From Callorhinus ursinus (lineage: Eukaryota; Chordata; Mammalia; Carnivora; Otariidae), in assembly GCF_003265705.1 (NCBI RefSeq), contig NW_020312894.1, positions 7,348,223 through 7,412,222 on the forward strand: DNA of 64,000 nucleotides. Reading direction: 5' to 3'. The notes beneath the pieces were generated by a model. That model saw only the letters and a program-made list of their open reading frames with translations. It did not search any database and was not told where the DNA came from. Shown here in pieces: positions 32,421 through 44,100 of the stretch. Both the position numbers and the translations under genes were made by a program. Numbering within the stretch: position 1 is the first letter of the stretch; each line of letters starts with the position of its first letter.

Positions 32421-34479
32421 GTGGGGTGGCCCCCCCCCACCTCCCGACCCCGAGTACTTTTTCCGGAGGCAGCCCCAAGCAGCAGTTGGCTCCAGGGGTC
32501 CCCATGTTTAGTATTTTACAGGAGAAAGGAGGAATTTTTCGTAGAAAACCCCGCTCGCTCTGCGTCCTTGCGGTGGCCTACGTCGTCATGCCGGACTCAC
32601 TTGCCTTATCCAGGGTAAACAGATCTTTCTGGATTTTTTTCCCACCTTTTTTCTCCAAAGATTGGAGATCAGGTTAAGTTCTTAGAGAGTCAGATATGAG
32701 TGGCTTGAAGGGTAGACAAGAGAATTGTATTCTATAAATATGCATTGGGAATTTAAAATGCTAAGTGCCTTATTTGCAATTCTGTTGGATATTCTAGAGA
32801 CTGGTATATTTTTATCTGACATGGATAATTTGGAGGGGACGTATATTTTGGTTAGTTTACAAAGTGATTCTGCCTCCCGACTTTGGCGAAATATATTAAA
32901 CTCCTACTACTTTTTCAAAGAAGATTCTCTACTAGGTGCTTGGGTTCAAAGACAGTTTTAAAATTACCTCGTGTTCAGTACCTAAGACTGCTTTTCTGCC
33001 TCTAGGCAGTAGAACTTCACAGTAGAACTAGTTAGTTTTTTTGTACTTAGGAGAATTCCAGTGTTTTGAAAAAAATTTTTAAATAAATCCTTTACATTTT
33101 GAAGTAATGCACTTTAAAGGATCTTGTTTTTATAATCATTTGATTTCAAAGAGTACTTCTTACAGCAATTATAAAGTGATATTCAAAATGCTAATTAAAC
33201 AGTTTAAGTCAGCAGCTTTAATATTGAAACAATTTCTTTTTTTTTAAGTAACAGGGACTATATCTTAGAGTTGAAACACTAAAAATCCTTTTGTCTGCCA
33301 TCAGATCTCTGAACCTCAGTGACACTCTCCTGTAAAAAAAAAAAAACAAAAAACAAAACAAAACAAAAAAACCCTGGTGCCCTTTTTATTGCCCCCCAAA
33401 GAAAAGTTAATGAGATGGTAGGTTTCAAGCAAAAAAGCAGACCCTCCTTCTTGCAAAATATGCTTACAGTTGCCATTGAAGTTGTATGTTAGTCGTGAAT
33501 GCACTTGCCTTTAATGAAGCCAGTTTAATCGTTCACACTTGATCAAGTATAACAGGACCAAACAAAGGAAATAAGCCAGCATATTTCTGTAGAGCGTTGA
33601 GGGGTTTAGTGTAAGTGTTGATGTCAGGTCACCCCCTCCCCCCACTTTGCCCCCAGTACAAGGGAGTGAGGGTTGAAGGCAAAGGGAATTTATGGCACTG
33701 ATTGGTTTTTCTGTGCCCCAGGGGTTGGGGACCCCAGTTTGTCCCTGTAGAAAGCAGTTATTAGAGGGAATTTTAAAATCTTGGCTTTAGAACTCGTTTT
33801 GAACCTGACAAGGTGCTTTTTGGTTTAATCCTTTTTCCTGTTTGGGAAGATGAGGCTAGGGGGGTAGGAATGTTGTCTCCCTCATTTCTAACTGTACCTC
33901 AGTAAGGCTGAGTGGAGGGTGGTGTGGCTCTGCAGTTTGAGCTCCAAGCCCTGTGTTATTTATGACTTCACTTGGGATCTTTTGAAACTGGCCCTTGAAA
34001 GGGTGTTCTCCTGGGGGAGGGGCAGGGTGAATTACCTTTTCTTAACTGTGATTTTTCTAAAAAACTTCTTTGTCCCTAAAATGTATTTCTTTGCTCGGCA
34101 CAAGTTGCATCTTATTCTGGGACTTAGTCATCAACTCAAAGAAGAAATATTTGCAAAGTGTGTCTTCTTAAGGTTAAGAAAGTAAAAAAGTTTGGCTACT
34201 TAAAAACAAATACTAGTAGCATTGTAAAAATACACCAGTGACATACTTTGTGAGATATTTTGGCCTTTTAAGACTCAGGGCACACCTGTTCCTGTCCCTG
34301 CAGGGTCGAGTTTGCTTTCCTTGGCATTGTTCATCTGGTCGTGTACACAAGATGAAACAGGAAAACTTGGCTATCTGTATAATCATTAACTAGCCAATCA
34401 GTTATCCTTTCAGGGAATAATCGATAGGTTTACTCTTGATTTTTAAACCCCCCCCCCCAAAGAAATTGCATCTCTAAGT
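32421..34479. other. Unique intronic-type DNA
   Basis: No recognised transposon. An A-rich simple tract (A/CAAAA units) lies at 33334-33371. Base composition falls abruptly from the CpG island to AT-rich DNA near 32620. Confidence 0.4.
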
Positions 34480-35320
34480 CTGGGAAGTGTTTTAAAGAGA
34501 GATGATGAAACACAGCCACACCAACAAACAAACAAAACTACAGAGTCAGCCCGCATCTCTTGCAGCATTCGGAGTAGCTAGCTACAAGGTCAGGAAATGA
34601 TGAGTGTATAAAATCAGAACTGAACAAGCAGTGCCCGGGGTTTGAAAAGGATATTATTGGGAACTGTTTAAAATACTAAAGCAGAGGGAGCTCAGGATGG
34701 CTCACACCACTTGAAATCCTTGAGATTCTCGCGGATTAAAAACAAAAAAGGGCCCGCATCTCAGGCACACCCCTCCTTTGAGATCTAGCACCAGATTGCC
34801 ATTTACCAAAAGTCCTTTTCCTTCGTGAATCACTTTTGAATGCAGTTACACCCTCTGCATTTAACGCTTTCCCTAAATGGAACAAATTTAAAGGGGAATG
34901 GCCATCTCTGTTGTCATTTTTTTTACCACTGTCATTTCAATATAGAAGGGCTGTCATCATAATGTATGTGAGTGCAGCCCGGGTCCCTCTGTGAATAATC
35001 TTTCTATCAGTGACAAGCGGCAGGCTAAGTGTCCTGTGTCCCTGATACAGGCCGCAGACATAGAGTCCTAAAGTACATGATCAGGAGAGGAAATTTATCT
35101 GTGGGGCAGGGCACAACTCAGGTAATATTTCCAATGTATGGCTGATAGTTCCATCACAGAGGCTGGAACACAGTTTTGTAGTAATTAAAAAAATGGGAGT
35201 GCAGTTTGCCCAACCCTTTGAAGAGAAGTACTTGGACTTAGCAGAAGTGACTCGGTATAGTGAAATATCGGGGTGCCTTTTCCTCCAAGATCTTCCCGTG
35301 AATCGCTAGCTCAGGAATGC
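34480..35320. promoter_or_regulatory. Candidate conserved noncoding block
   Basis: About 800 bases of transposon-free balanced-composition DNA with segments such as 'tgaataatctttctatcagtgacaagcggc' (34992-35021), 'aaatttaaaggggaatggcc' near 34885, and 'gaatgcagttacaccctctg' near 34837. It resembles deeply conserved intronic enhancers. No coding frame. Confidence 0.3.
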
Positions 35321-38009
35321 TCGCGTGGACTACTGAAAAACTTTGAGTAGGCACATGAAAATGCTGGAATGGATACACTCTGAGGCCACACTGCCTGGGT
35401 AGATATCAGTTTTCTCCCTTACAGCTGGTGAGCATGTCCTAATTCACACTGCTGCAGTTAAAGTTACAGCACACTGGGAAAGGAGGGAAAAAGCAAGTCT
35501 TCTCCCCACGGACGAGCTCGAGAAGTTAATTTTTTCTTCAAGTCTGTGTTTGATGGAACATGTATCGAAGATGTATGAAAGGTTTTTTTTTTTTGTTTTT
35601 TTTTTTAAAGCCCTATCTCTGGATTTGGAAAATTATACTTAATCATTGCTAAAAACTTCAGAACCATTTTCAAGGTGTTCAGTGTTTCTTTTGATCATGA
35701 TTTAATGGATGGTATCCAGAAGTCATGAATGTGACTCAAATGATCCTCACAAATTAATGTTGGGGCAGGATCTGCAGTTTGCTTTTTAGCTCTCATTATT
35801 GATGTTTAAAGCCTAAATTTATGGCTGCACTTGGGCATTCAGGACTTCCCTGCTGAAAAGAAGGACTTTGCACATTGTGCAAAAAAAAAAGGGGGGGACT
35901 CACAAATGAATACAGAATGTACAATAGGGAGAGAGCCTGGCCATTGTTTGTGTGGAATGTTGACAATGGGAGCCAAGGGGCAGTTTGGCCTTCATTCTTC
36001 CAACTGCTCGAGAACACAGAAACTTCAGGAGCTGTGGACCGATGGGAACCAGAGGCACATTTATCTGCCTTTGCCTGGCATGGCAATGTGGGCCACTGGT
36101 CTACTCCCTTTCCAGAGTTTTCTTAGAAGGTGGTCCCTTTTGGACTGCCAGGGACCTTTGTGGGCTCTTCTCTGTAATCTGCTTTTTGGAGTAAAGATTC
36201 TAAAAGTAGAGAGAAGGGTTCTTCAAAGAAAAGTATAAAAAGCAGACTCCCCCCTGCCCCTCAAAACAATTTTAAGAAATCCTATCAACCCTTACCAGAA
36301 ATTGAGGCATTTCAAGTCGCAAGAAGCTGTTGTGTTTATTTTTATTACTCCTCATGTTGAAGTAGTTTTTAAGCTGTTTGTAGTGTTAGGGAAAGTAGAG
36401 CTGAAGTAAGTATTTGTTGGCTTTTCATGTTTGGTTGGACAGCTGCTGCCATTTTTGAAAACAGTCCTCTGTATGCATCTTTCTCCCCATTCACAGAGCC
36501 CTCCTGCTTCCGTGTGGGAACTGAGGTTCCAGAGCGGAGCCGACTCTGTAGTTCCAAGTGACGGGCATTACTGTGTCCTTTCTCTTTTGCCGCTCTACCC
36601 TAAGTGGAATCAGTATAGACATTGACTACTGTTGGGGGCTGATGCCTGTTCTGATGTTACCGAGGTACCCTTGGTTTAGAACTTGAGGGCCAGTTGACCA
36701 TTCCATCTGTATCAAGCCTATCCCTCCTTGAGTGAGTGTTTCAGAGATGATCTGATTTAACTGGCCAAAAGTTTGGCTTAATGTTCACAAAATTTCTGAT
36801 AAAATGGTTGGGTTCTTATTCATGGGGCAAGTGATGCCTTTGATTTTATGGGGAATTGTAACTTCTAGATAATAGTAGAGACTTCATTTTTCCCAGTGGT
36901 ATTTAGAGGATGTTAATCCCAAATAGCTGTCGTTGTCTGAACTTGGTGGGCTGGTCTTTGGTGGTTGTTTTCTGGGAGTCCAAAAAAGTCTGGGGGGTAG
37001 GGAATGGTGGTGAAGGGGGGGAGGGCAGTGCTTTTCATCCATTTGGTTCTTAAAATCTTTCCCACTTATAAAATGCAAAAAAAAATATGCACCTTCTTTT
37101 GTGTTATTGCTCTGACTCCCTTCAAAAGCAATCTATTGATCAGCAGAAATGTGCTTTTTGCATTAAAATAAGCCCTTAATTACGACTTGCAAGACACTGT
37201 TACTGGCTTGAAGACTGATTGGAAATAGTGGCAATATTTCTGTCTCATTCCAGCCTACATAGTGGCAGGGACTGGAAGGGCCTTTTTAAAAGATGTGTAA
37301 CTTAGGTGGCGAGCGGGTCTTTTCTGCAGCATCGGGGCTAGCCAAGGGATTGTAAACTCACTGCTGTGCTCCAGCCAGGCCTGAAATCTGGCCTCTAGCA
37401 ATCTGTCCAAGCCCAGGACAAACAAAAACTTCATTATGGAGTCAAGGAGTCCCAGGAAGTTCTTTAGAAGGAACTGTAGACCAAGACCGCAGAGGTCAAC
37501 TCCTCTGGCCTAATGGGATTTTTTCCCCTCCAGTATGGCAACCTAAAAAGCCTACCTAATGTTGAGGCCTAGCAGAGAGCCAGTAGCTGGGTGTAAATGG
37601 CCCAATCAACCTGGAAGTGCTCATAGTGTTCCTGCCCTAGGTGTATGGGAGGGGGATAAGAGGAACTGCAGGTGAAATTCTTTTGCTGTAGGGGGTGTGA
37701 GGCTGGGAAAGGGTTTGTGCACCTTTCCTGCTGAATGAGCTCTGTCTGGGACTTTATTCTTTTGCTGATGGATGTCTTTAGTGCGGTAGGCCTAGAAGCG
37801 CAAACAAAGTCACAGTATATCATCTGCGTGTTCAGGCCCAGGTGGGCTAGGGAGGGGGTGGGGGCCACATGGCTCTTTTGGATGGTGGAGAGCCCGCAGT
37901 AAGTTGCCTGCAGTAAGCTCCCAGGCCCAGCCAGCAGTGAGCAGGGGGAGGGCTCTCAAGAGCTCTTGTCCCTGTCCGGGAATGGCTGAGGGGACTGGGA
38001 ATGTTCTGC
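35321..38009. other. Unique intronic-type DNA
   Basis: No SINE, LINE or LTR recognised in 2.7 kb. T-rich homopolymers lie at 35582-35607 and an A10G7 run at 35881-35897. Short open frames (35831-36238 on +, 37847-38161 on -) show no domains. Confidence 0.4.
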
Positions 38010-38146
38010 TTGGAGGGGAACAGCCTCACTTGGTCACATGGGCTTGCTTTGCTGGGAGGGATGAGTCCTGGTGATGCCAGGGAAGCTTTGCTGGGAGGGA
38101 CGGAGTCTTGGTGACACCAGGGAAGCTTTGCTGGAGAAGCTGCTGG
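38010..38146 (+). repeat. 39-40 base minisatellite, ~2.5-3.5 copies
   Basis: Two clear units, 38046-38084 (39 bases) and 38085-38124 (40 bases), share GCTTTGCTGGGAGGGA, then a GTC(C/T)TGGTGA core, then CCAGGGAA. A partial third unit begins at 38125, and a diverged unit may precede at about 38012. The repeat imposes a periodic PPSKAS-type pattern on chance minus-strand frames. Confidence 0.8.
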
Positions 38147-39054
38147 GCCAGATGGTTGCATGGCCTCCTAGCACCGGCTGAGCTTGGCGGACTGCTGTGT
38201 GAGGTGTGGTTAGGTGGGACAAAGCTTTCCAAACCCCGGAGACCACCAGGGCAGCCTTCACTTGGGGACACTTGCCTAATGAACTGGGTGGGGTTGGGGA
38301 GAAACGCTGCATTTTCTTTCCAGTGGCGGTGACAAATACTTTTCAAGTTTTTTTCTGTCTCTTCTCCAGACTTCGAACTGTGGTCTGGCCGATTGCTCCC
38401 ATCTGCCCTTCAGGGACGGGATGGAGCAGGAGGCCCAGCGTGGATGCCAAGTGGGAATGATATTTCTCCCCAGGAGCACTCAAGAGATGTACCTTATTCC
38501 TTTTTCTCAGCGATTTCTGGTTATGGGCTAGAAGTCACTCCAGGAGGGCAATGAATAAAGAGTATATTTTTCTGTACGGATATCAGTATGCACATATAAG
38601 TGCCTACACGTAAAATCTCAGAATGTTTTTGATCTTAAAACCATTTCGCAGTTATTAATCCTCGCGAAGCTCCTGCGGGCTAGGTAAACAGAACAATTGC
38701 TATTTTGCCCGCCGCAGAAATAGTGAATCACCTCCCCCAACTCCTAAAAAGGCTGGTGTCCGCCTCTGGTTTCCGCAGCGCGCTGGGGGTGTGGGGGCCC
38801 CGGGAACCCCCACGTTCCGCCCAGACGGACCACAGGGCGACTTCCGGTCTCCTGCTTGACTCTGTGATGCCGGGAGGGCAAAGTTGGGCCTGGGGGAAGC
38901 CTGGCCGCCGCACCTGGCCGCGCTCTACCTGGAGGGGGCGGGGTCTGGCCGCGTTTCCCCGCGCGCGCCCGGACGGTCGGGGTGCTCCGCCCTGCTGGAA
39001 GGACCGGCCTGCCGGCGTCTGCGGTTCCCCGGGTGCCCACGCCCCCTGACCTCG

Positions 39055-39185
39055 GCGGCCCGCGGACCTGCCGGCTCCCGCCCTCCCCTCCGGGCCCGCG
39101 CACCTGGGGCTCCGCCCCCCGCAGGCCCGCGTACCTGGCGGCCCCGCCCCTCCCCCTCTGGGGCTCGCGTACCTGTGCCCCCCCA
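39055..39185. repeat. Imperfect tandem array of GCCCGCGxACCTG units
   Basis: Four successive units of about 31-40 bases each begin near CCCGCG(G/C/T)ACCTG or CTCGCGTACCTG, at about 39058, 39095, 39125 and 39163. Each is followed by CCCCGCCC- or CTCCGCCC-type sequence. It is a minisatellite-like expansion within the second CpG island. Confidence 0.65.
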
Positions 39186-39510
39186 CCCCCCACCCCCGCT
39201 TGACACCGCCGGAAGCGCCCCTCCTCTGGCGCTGGCCCTTTCACTTGTAAATAGCAGCCGTTTCTCGCCGTGGGGAAGTCCTCTAGAGGTGATAGAAATG
39301 GCCCCTGCCCCCCTGTGCCCACTTCCTCCTTCCTCCCACAGGCCATTGTGCGGGGTCTGACCCCGGGCGGCGGGGGTCCGGCCGGACGCGGCCCACACCC
39401 GCAGGGACCTCCGCGCTTCTCCGGGTCCCGGGGCGGGACGGGGAAGGAGCCGCGAGACGACGCAGGACCCCAGGTGGGTCCCGAACCCGCGCCCGAGGCC
39501 CGGGGCTGAA

Positions 39511-39522
39511 CCAGGTACCTGG
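39511..39522. promoter_or_regulatory. 12-base palindrome CCAGGTACCTGG
   Basis: A perfect palindrome made of two CAGGTA/TACCTG half-sites, the type bound by ZEB and Snail zinc-finger repressors. It lies in the same island as several more ACCTG motifs. Confidence 0.4.
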
Positions 39523-39642
39523 CTGGACCGTGCCTGAGCCACCCCACCCCCCAGCGATCGTAGGCTCCAGGAACCCCCACCCCCCCCTCCGGCCCCCCCC
39601 CCCCCCCCCCGCCAAGGGGACAGGGAGGTCCGTTGATCCGCG

Positions 39643-39669
39643 ATGGCGGCGGAGACGCTGAAACGGTGA
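39643..39669 (+). CDS. Short ATG frame MAAETLKR in the second CpG island
   Basis: ATGGCGGCGGAGACGCTGAA begins at 39643, with context ccgcgATGG (purine at -3, G at +4), and the frame stops at TGA 39667-39669. ATGGCGGC also fits the YY1 initiator-type motif. The bases AACG|GTGAAC near 39664-39665 could be a weak splice donor, in which case this is the start of an alternative coding first exon; otherwise it is a chance frame. I do not recognise the peptide. Confidence 0.25.
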   Translation: MAAETLKR

Positions 39670-40049
39670 ACGGCCGCATCCTCATGACTTGGCCCGCTTG
39701 GCATCCGGTCTCCTGGGCGGTGTTGGGGCCGCGCTCCTCTTGCAACCTTCCAGTCTGGGTGTCTTACTGGCGCTAGCGGGAGCGCGGCGCTAGTTGCTGC
39801 GGGGAGCTGCGAGGGCTACCCAGGCCTTCCGCAGACCCCACGTCCAGGACAAGTGACCTTACTCCTCTTGTCACAGTGCGGCTCCTGATGGGCCAGTGAG
39901 TGTAGAGCCAGGACGGTCTAGGGCTTTTCCACTTTGCACCCCTTTTGTCCTTGCTGGAAGAACTTCTGTGTGTTTGATTCTTCCTGTTCTGGCCGACTTA
40001 ATTTGAAACTCAAATCTACCCCAGGCCCTTTTTAAGTAGTACTCTTATT

Positions 40050-40245
40050 TTTGTTAAGGTAACAATATAGCTATGGTTTATTGAGCATTTGCTTAGTGTC
40101 TTTGTCACTCCCACACTTGGTGTATGTTGCATTTGATCTTCACAGTAAGGTGGGGTGATGTCAGGTGCCGGAGGCACTTGGGTGACTTGCCTGTAACCCC
40201 TTGCCCCAAGTGGCAGAGCTGGGACTCAGATCAGGCTGTTGGCAG
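40050..40245 (-). mobile_element. MIR SINE
   Basis: Reverse MIR order: 'tttattgagcatttgcttagtgtc' (40078-40101), 'catttgatcttcacagtaag', a lost oligo region, then 'cttgggtgacttgcctgtaa', 'ccccaagtggcagagctggg' and 'actcagatcagg'. Confidence 0.75.
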
Positions 40246-40714
40246 TGGGGTTCTGGCAGGATTCCTTGGCAGAGGAGGAACTCCTCCTGTGTTGGGAGCC
40301 TGTCCTGTCACCCTGAGAGCAGAGGGGAAGTGAGAATTCCAGGTCTACCCCAAATCTGGCACGTTCTCCCCAGGATTCAGATGGGCTTCTCAGAAACAAT
40401 CCTCTTTCTCAGGCCCGGGTTGACTTCCACATCACATGGGGCTATGAGAAGTCTGGCTTGTTTTAATTTCCGCCTTTGATTAGTGATCTTTTGTTAGGAT
40501 CTCACAATCTAATGCCAGGGAGGAATTTCTAGATAGTTTCCTGGACAAGGCCTGTTTTAAATTCCCTACACTTTTTGGATTAATGAACAGCATGGCTCCC
40601 GATCAGAAGCCTCGGGCAGGCTTCGCAGTCAGGGGCCCCCTTGGATGCATGGGGAGAGTTCTGCCCCTCTGGATCACGGACTCACTGTCCAGGCAGAGAG
40701 TAGACATCCCGAAG

Positions 40715-40865
40715 GACCTCAGTAGCCAGGCACCGTGCTGTTTCTCCAGCCGTGCTCCTTCATTTACCCTCGGATCCTCTCCCTGGTAGAAGTGATGGTG
40801 TTTTACCGGTGAAGAAACCGAGGGTCAGGAAGGTTAAGCAGCCAGGGGAGCCAGAAGTCTAGTTA
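40715..40865 (-). mobile_element. MIR fragment
   Basis: Reverse MIR: 'gccaggcaccgtgctg' near 40727, 'cggtgaagaaaccgagggtc' near 40807 and 'aggaaggttaagcagccagg'. Diverged but in correct order. Confidence 0.65.
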
Positions 40866-41041
40866 GTCCCCAGTCCATCCTGAGCTGGTTTCTCTGTAAT
40901 TGATTGAGACTTTGGGCTTTTGGTTGGGACTTGGGGATGGCTTTGCCATGATAGCCAAATTAGACCCCTTCTGTGCTCTCTATCTCATTTTCTCCCTTGC
41001 TTCCATCTGGGTGTCTGATGCAACCACCCTACCCCCTCCCA
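40866..41041. other. Unannotated sequence
   Basis: Short unique stretch preceding the composite microsatellite. Nothing recognised. Confidence 0.3.

Positions 41042-41112
<71 letters not shown>
41042..41112. repeat. (AC)n(TC)n composite microsatellite
   Basis: Pure (AC)14 at 41042-41069 runs directly into a (CT)22 tract to 41112. Length polymorphism is expected. Confidence 0.98.
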
Positions 41113-41115
<3 letters not shown>

Positions 41116-44100
41116 GCTAGCTTTCACAGTGCTTAGGCTCTCTTGGTGGTAACATTGGATTTGGTGGCCAGGTATCATTTTGTCAGACTCAGATTTCCAA
41201 ATTTGTGGTCTAGGGTAGTGATCTCAGATTTTTTCAAAACCAGCCCCCCCCTTCTTCCTGGGGTGTGCCCCTTTCTTGGGGAGGGGCTGGAGGTGGTGGG
41301 TGGGATGCTCCCTTCCCTCACTCTGGCTGCTGTACACTTTCCAACAGGACTCAGGATGCACCTCTTACAATGGGAGTTGCTTCCTGGGTTCAACGTGGGG
41401 GCATCTGGGAGAAGAGACTGGGAAGATGGGGAGGATTTCATCTGATTGGAATAGTCTGTTTGCACCATTCCTGTAAAAACCGGCCAGAAACTTGATTCTG
41501 CTGGGTAAACCTCCTTTGGGTGGCTGCCCTGCGTTTGTGTTGGCCTTAGCAAGGAATTTGAAATCATACTCCTGAACAAAAGGAGCAGCCTTCTTTTCAA
41601 AGAGTCTATCAGAGAATTGAAAGGGAATGGCACAAAGTTGGGTGTGTCCTGAAATCCGGAGAGGAGCCTGCCTGGGTGATTAACTCACCTAAAAGGCACC
41701 CAGAGCAGGTGACGAGAGAGCTCTCACTGACCTTGGCTTCCTTTAGGGTAAGGTCCCCCAAGGTGGAGATTTTCCTGAAAAACAGGCTTTCCTCTACTGA
41801 CAAGATTTCCTTCCTGCCCTGCCGTGCTCCTGACCCTTTCGGGAACACGTGTGTGCTTGGGAGATGCCCAACATAGCTGCTCTGGCTCCAAGGCCCCCCG
41901 GGGGGTCTCGCTCAATCATTGCGTTCTGCCTGGTCTGCAGGGCCGAGGGGAAAGGCCAGGAGGGGCGGTGTCTCTTGATCAGCTGGTCACTGTAGCCCCG
42001 ATGTGCTGGCTCAGCTCTAGTTTAGGTAATGATTGTATTCTTTCTATTTTAAGTCCCCCGTGCAGTTTTCAAACAGGTCTCCATTCTGCTTCACTCCCCA
42101 CAGAAGAGGGGCTGTGGTGGGGCTCAGTCAGCCGCCTCGGTGGGACAGGAGAAGGGAGAAGCTGCTTCGGGCTGCACTGCCTGGAGCGTGGATGGGGCAC
42201 TGGGGTTTCAGGCTTCTCTGCATAGGCGACGCTCTGATGTCCCTTGTAGCTTTGTCAGCTTTTGCTGGCTGGCCCCACCATGCAGGTTCTTGATGGGAGC
42301 CAGGGGTCGTGGGTGGCCTCAGAACCGGCCTTCAGATCTGTGGTGTAGAAGGTGTGTGTCTCTGCCCTGTTCCACGTTTCAGGGTTCCCTGGCTCTGCAG
42401 AAAGGCCCCCTGAGCTTGGCATCCAAGTCCCTCCAGCAGGACACAGGGGCCATCTGATTAGTGCCCCACATGCCCATGTTGGTGCCGTGGTTAGTACACC
42501 AGGTTTCCTAAGACCCGATTTTTCTCCACCTTGGCCTCTGTGCGGAGTTCAGTTTATTCTCCTGCTCTTCCAAGATGCTTGTTGCTTTTCACTCAGGGCT
42601 GAGAATTTTTTTTTTTTTTTTTAAACACACATCCTTTCTTCTCATTTCTCAACTAAGCCTGGGATTAAGAATGTGGCTTCAGCTGACAAAAGCCAGGAGA
42701 TTTCAGAATTAAAGTTGGAATTCTATCCATAATGATGTCTTCCTGAGTATTTAAGGAGGACTTTGAACCGTGGGTAATTTTTTTTCCTTCCTAAACTGGC
42801 CAGATGTGCTCCGAGTCGTGGGCAAAGGAAGCAGCTCCACGTGATTTGAGTTTTCTTTGTGATAATTGTGAGCTTGCCTTATTTGAGTCCCCTGTGTCCC
42901 AGGGGCACAAAGGGAAGAGGCTTGTGACTGGCTGCTGTTTGGGTTGTGTTCTTACTGTGTGTGTCACACGGGCATGAGAGCTTCGAAGCTGCCTTCCTCC
43001 CCCCGCCCCCCCACCTCAGCAAAACCACTTGAAACGCGCTTTGCAAGTATAACTCCAGTTCTTTAAAACGTTTCTGCACAAGAGGGATTAAAAAGTTGGG
43101 TTTTGTTGTGTTTTGCCGTGATTCCTTCCATCATCTGGGGCAGCGGCCCAGCAGGCTGGGCAGGCTGGAGCAACCGAGGGAGGACTGGTGGGAGTTGGGT
43201 CTGGGTTCTCCTGTTAGTGGGGGAGGGGGCGGGGCCAGTGCAGGGACCACTTTTTGGCCTTGCCTGTAGCAGGGAGTTTTACAACCTGGTGATCACTCGG
43301 CGTGGCAGGCTCCAGGGTCAGACCCAGAAGCTTTCCCCTGAGCCATCCCAGCAGCCCACTTGGGAGCCCAGGGTTACCAGTGTTCTCTGCCTGTTCACAC
43401 TTCCCGGGAGGGAGAGGAGAGGTCCCACAGAAAGGTCGTTGAATGTCATCCTTCCCAGACTGATGCTGGGCCCAAGGAGAGCCACCCCATCCTCAAGACC
43501 TTAGGAGAGGCAACAAGATAAACACGGACTGATCAGATGGGACGGACGGTTTGAGAAAGTGTGTGGCAAAGGAGGCAGGGAAAGCTGCTTGACTGCATTC
43601 GGGATTTACTGAGGCCTTGGAGAGGACTTACCGTTTCTGAATCTAAAATGAGGATCAGAATTATAAACTGCTTGGAACAGGCCTGACACACCATAGGTAT
43701 TTGTTAAATTTTTAAAAATACAAAATATAGACAAATAAATCATCCACTTCTGCCTCGAGGTGCTGTGTACCTGTTGGAGCAGGTTTCCTTGTGTGTCCTT
43801 CACACCGTCGGGGTGGAGATCAGAGAATCCTGACCTCAGCAGTGGAAAGGGGTTCCCCTTGGGTGTTGGGGGACAGGAGAGAAGGCTCCCTGGGCTTTGA
43901 GATGGGGCTTGCTAGTCACAGATGGTGGGCTGTGTGTCCTAGGGGAATGGCCGCCCAATGGATGGGAGGTTTTATCCTTTGCACACGAAGGATGGGTGAA
44001 TTTTATGGAGCCTGGTGAAGTGCTAGGTGAAATGGGTGTGTAGTTGAATAGTGTTTGAGGGTGGGATATCCAAATCCTGGTGCTGTTAAAAAAAAGTACA

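Larger units (their letters stand above)
38760..39790. promoter_or_regulatory. Second CpG-rich island (possible alternative promoter)
   Basis: About 1 kb of CpG-dense DNA inside the putative intron, with GC boxes (ccccgcccctcc near 39142), repeated ACCTG E-box-like motifs, an 18-base C run at 39593-39610, and an ATGGCGGC motif at 39643. It could be an alternative promoter, an unmethylated intragenic island, or GC-rich minisatellite-like DNA. Long minus-strand frames (259 and 333 codons) are stop-poor artefacts. Confidence 0.6.

Noticed and set aside
38744..39745. 333- and 259-codon minus-strand frames with repeated QVR motifs
   Set aside because: The motif repeats come from the ACCTG tandem array in a second CpG-rich patch. 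There is no sign of a conserved protein.
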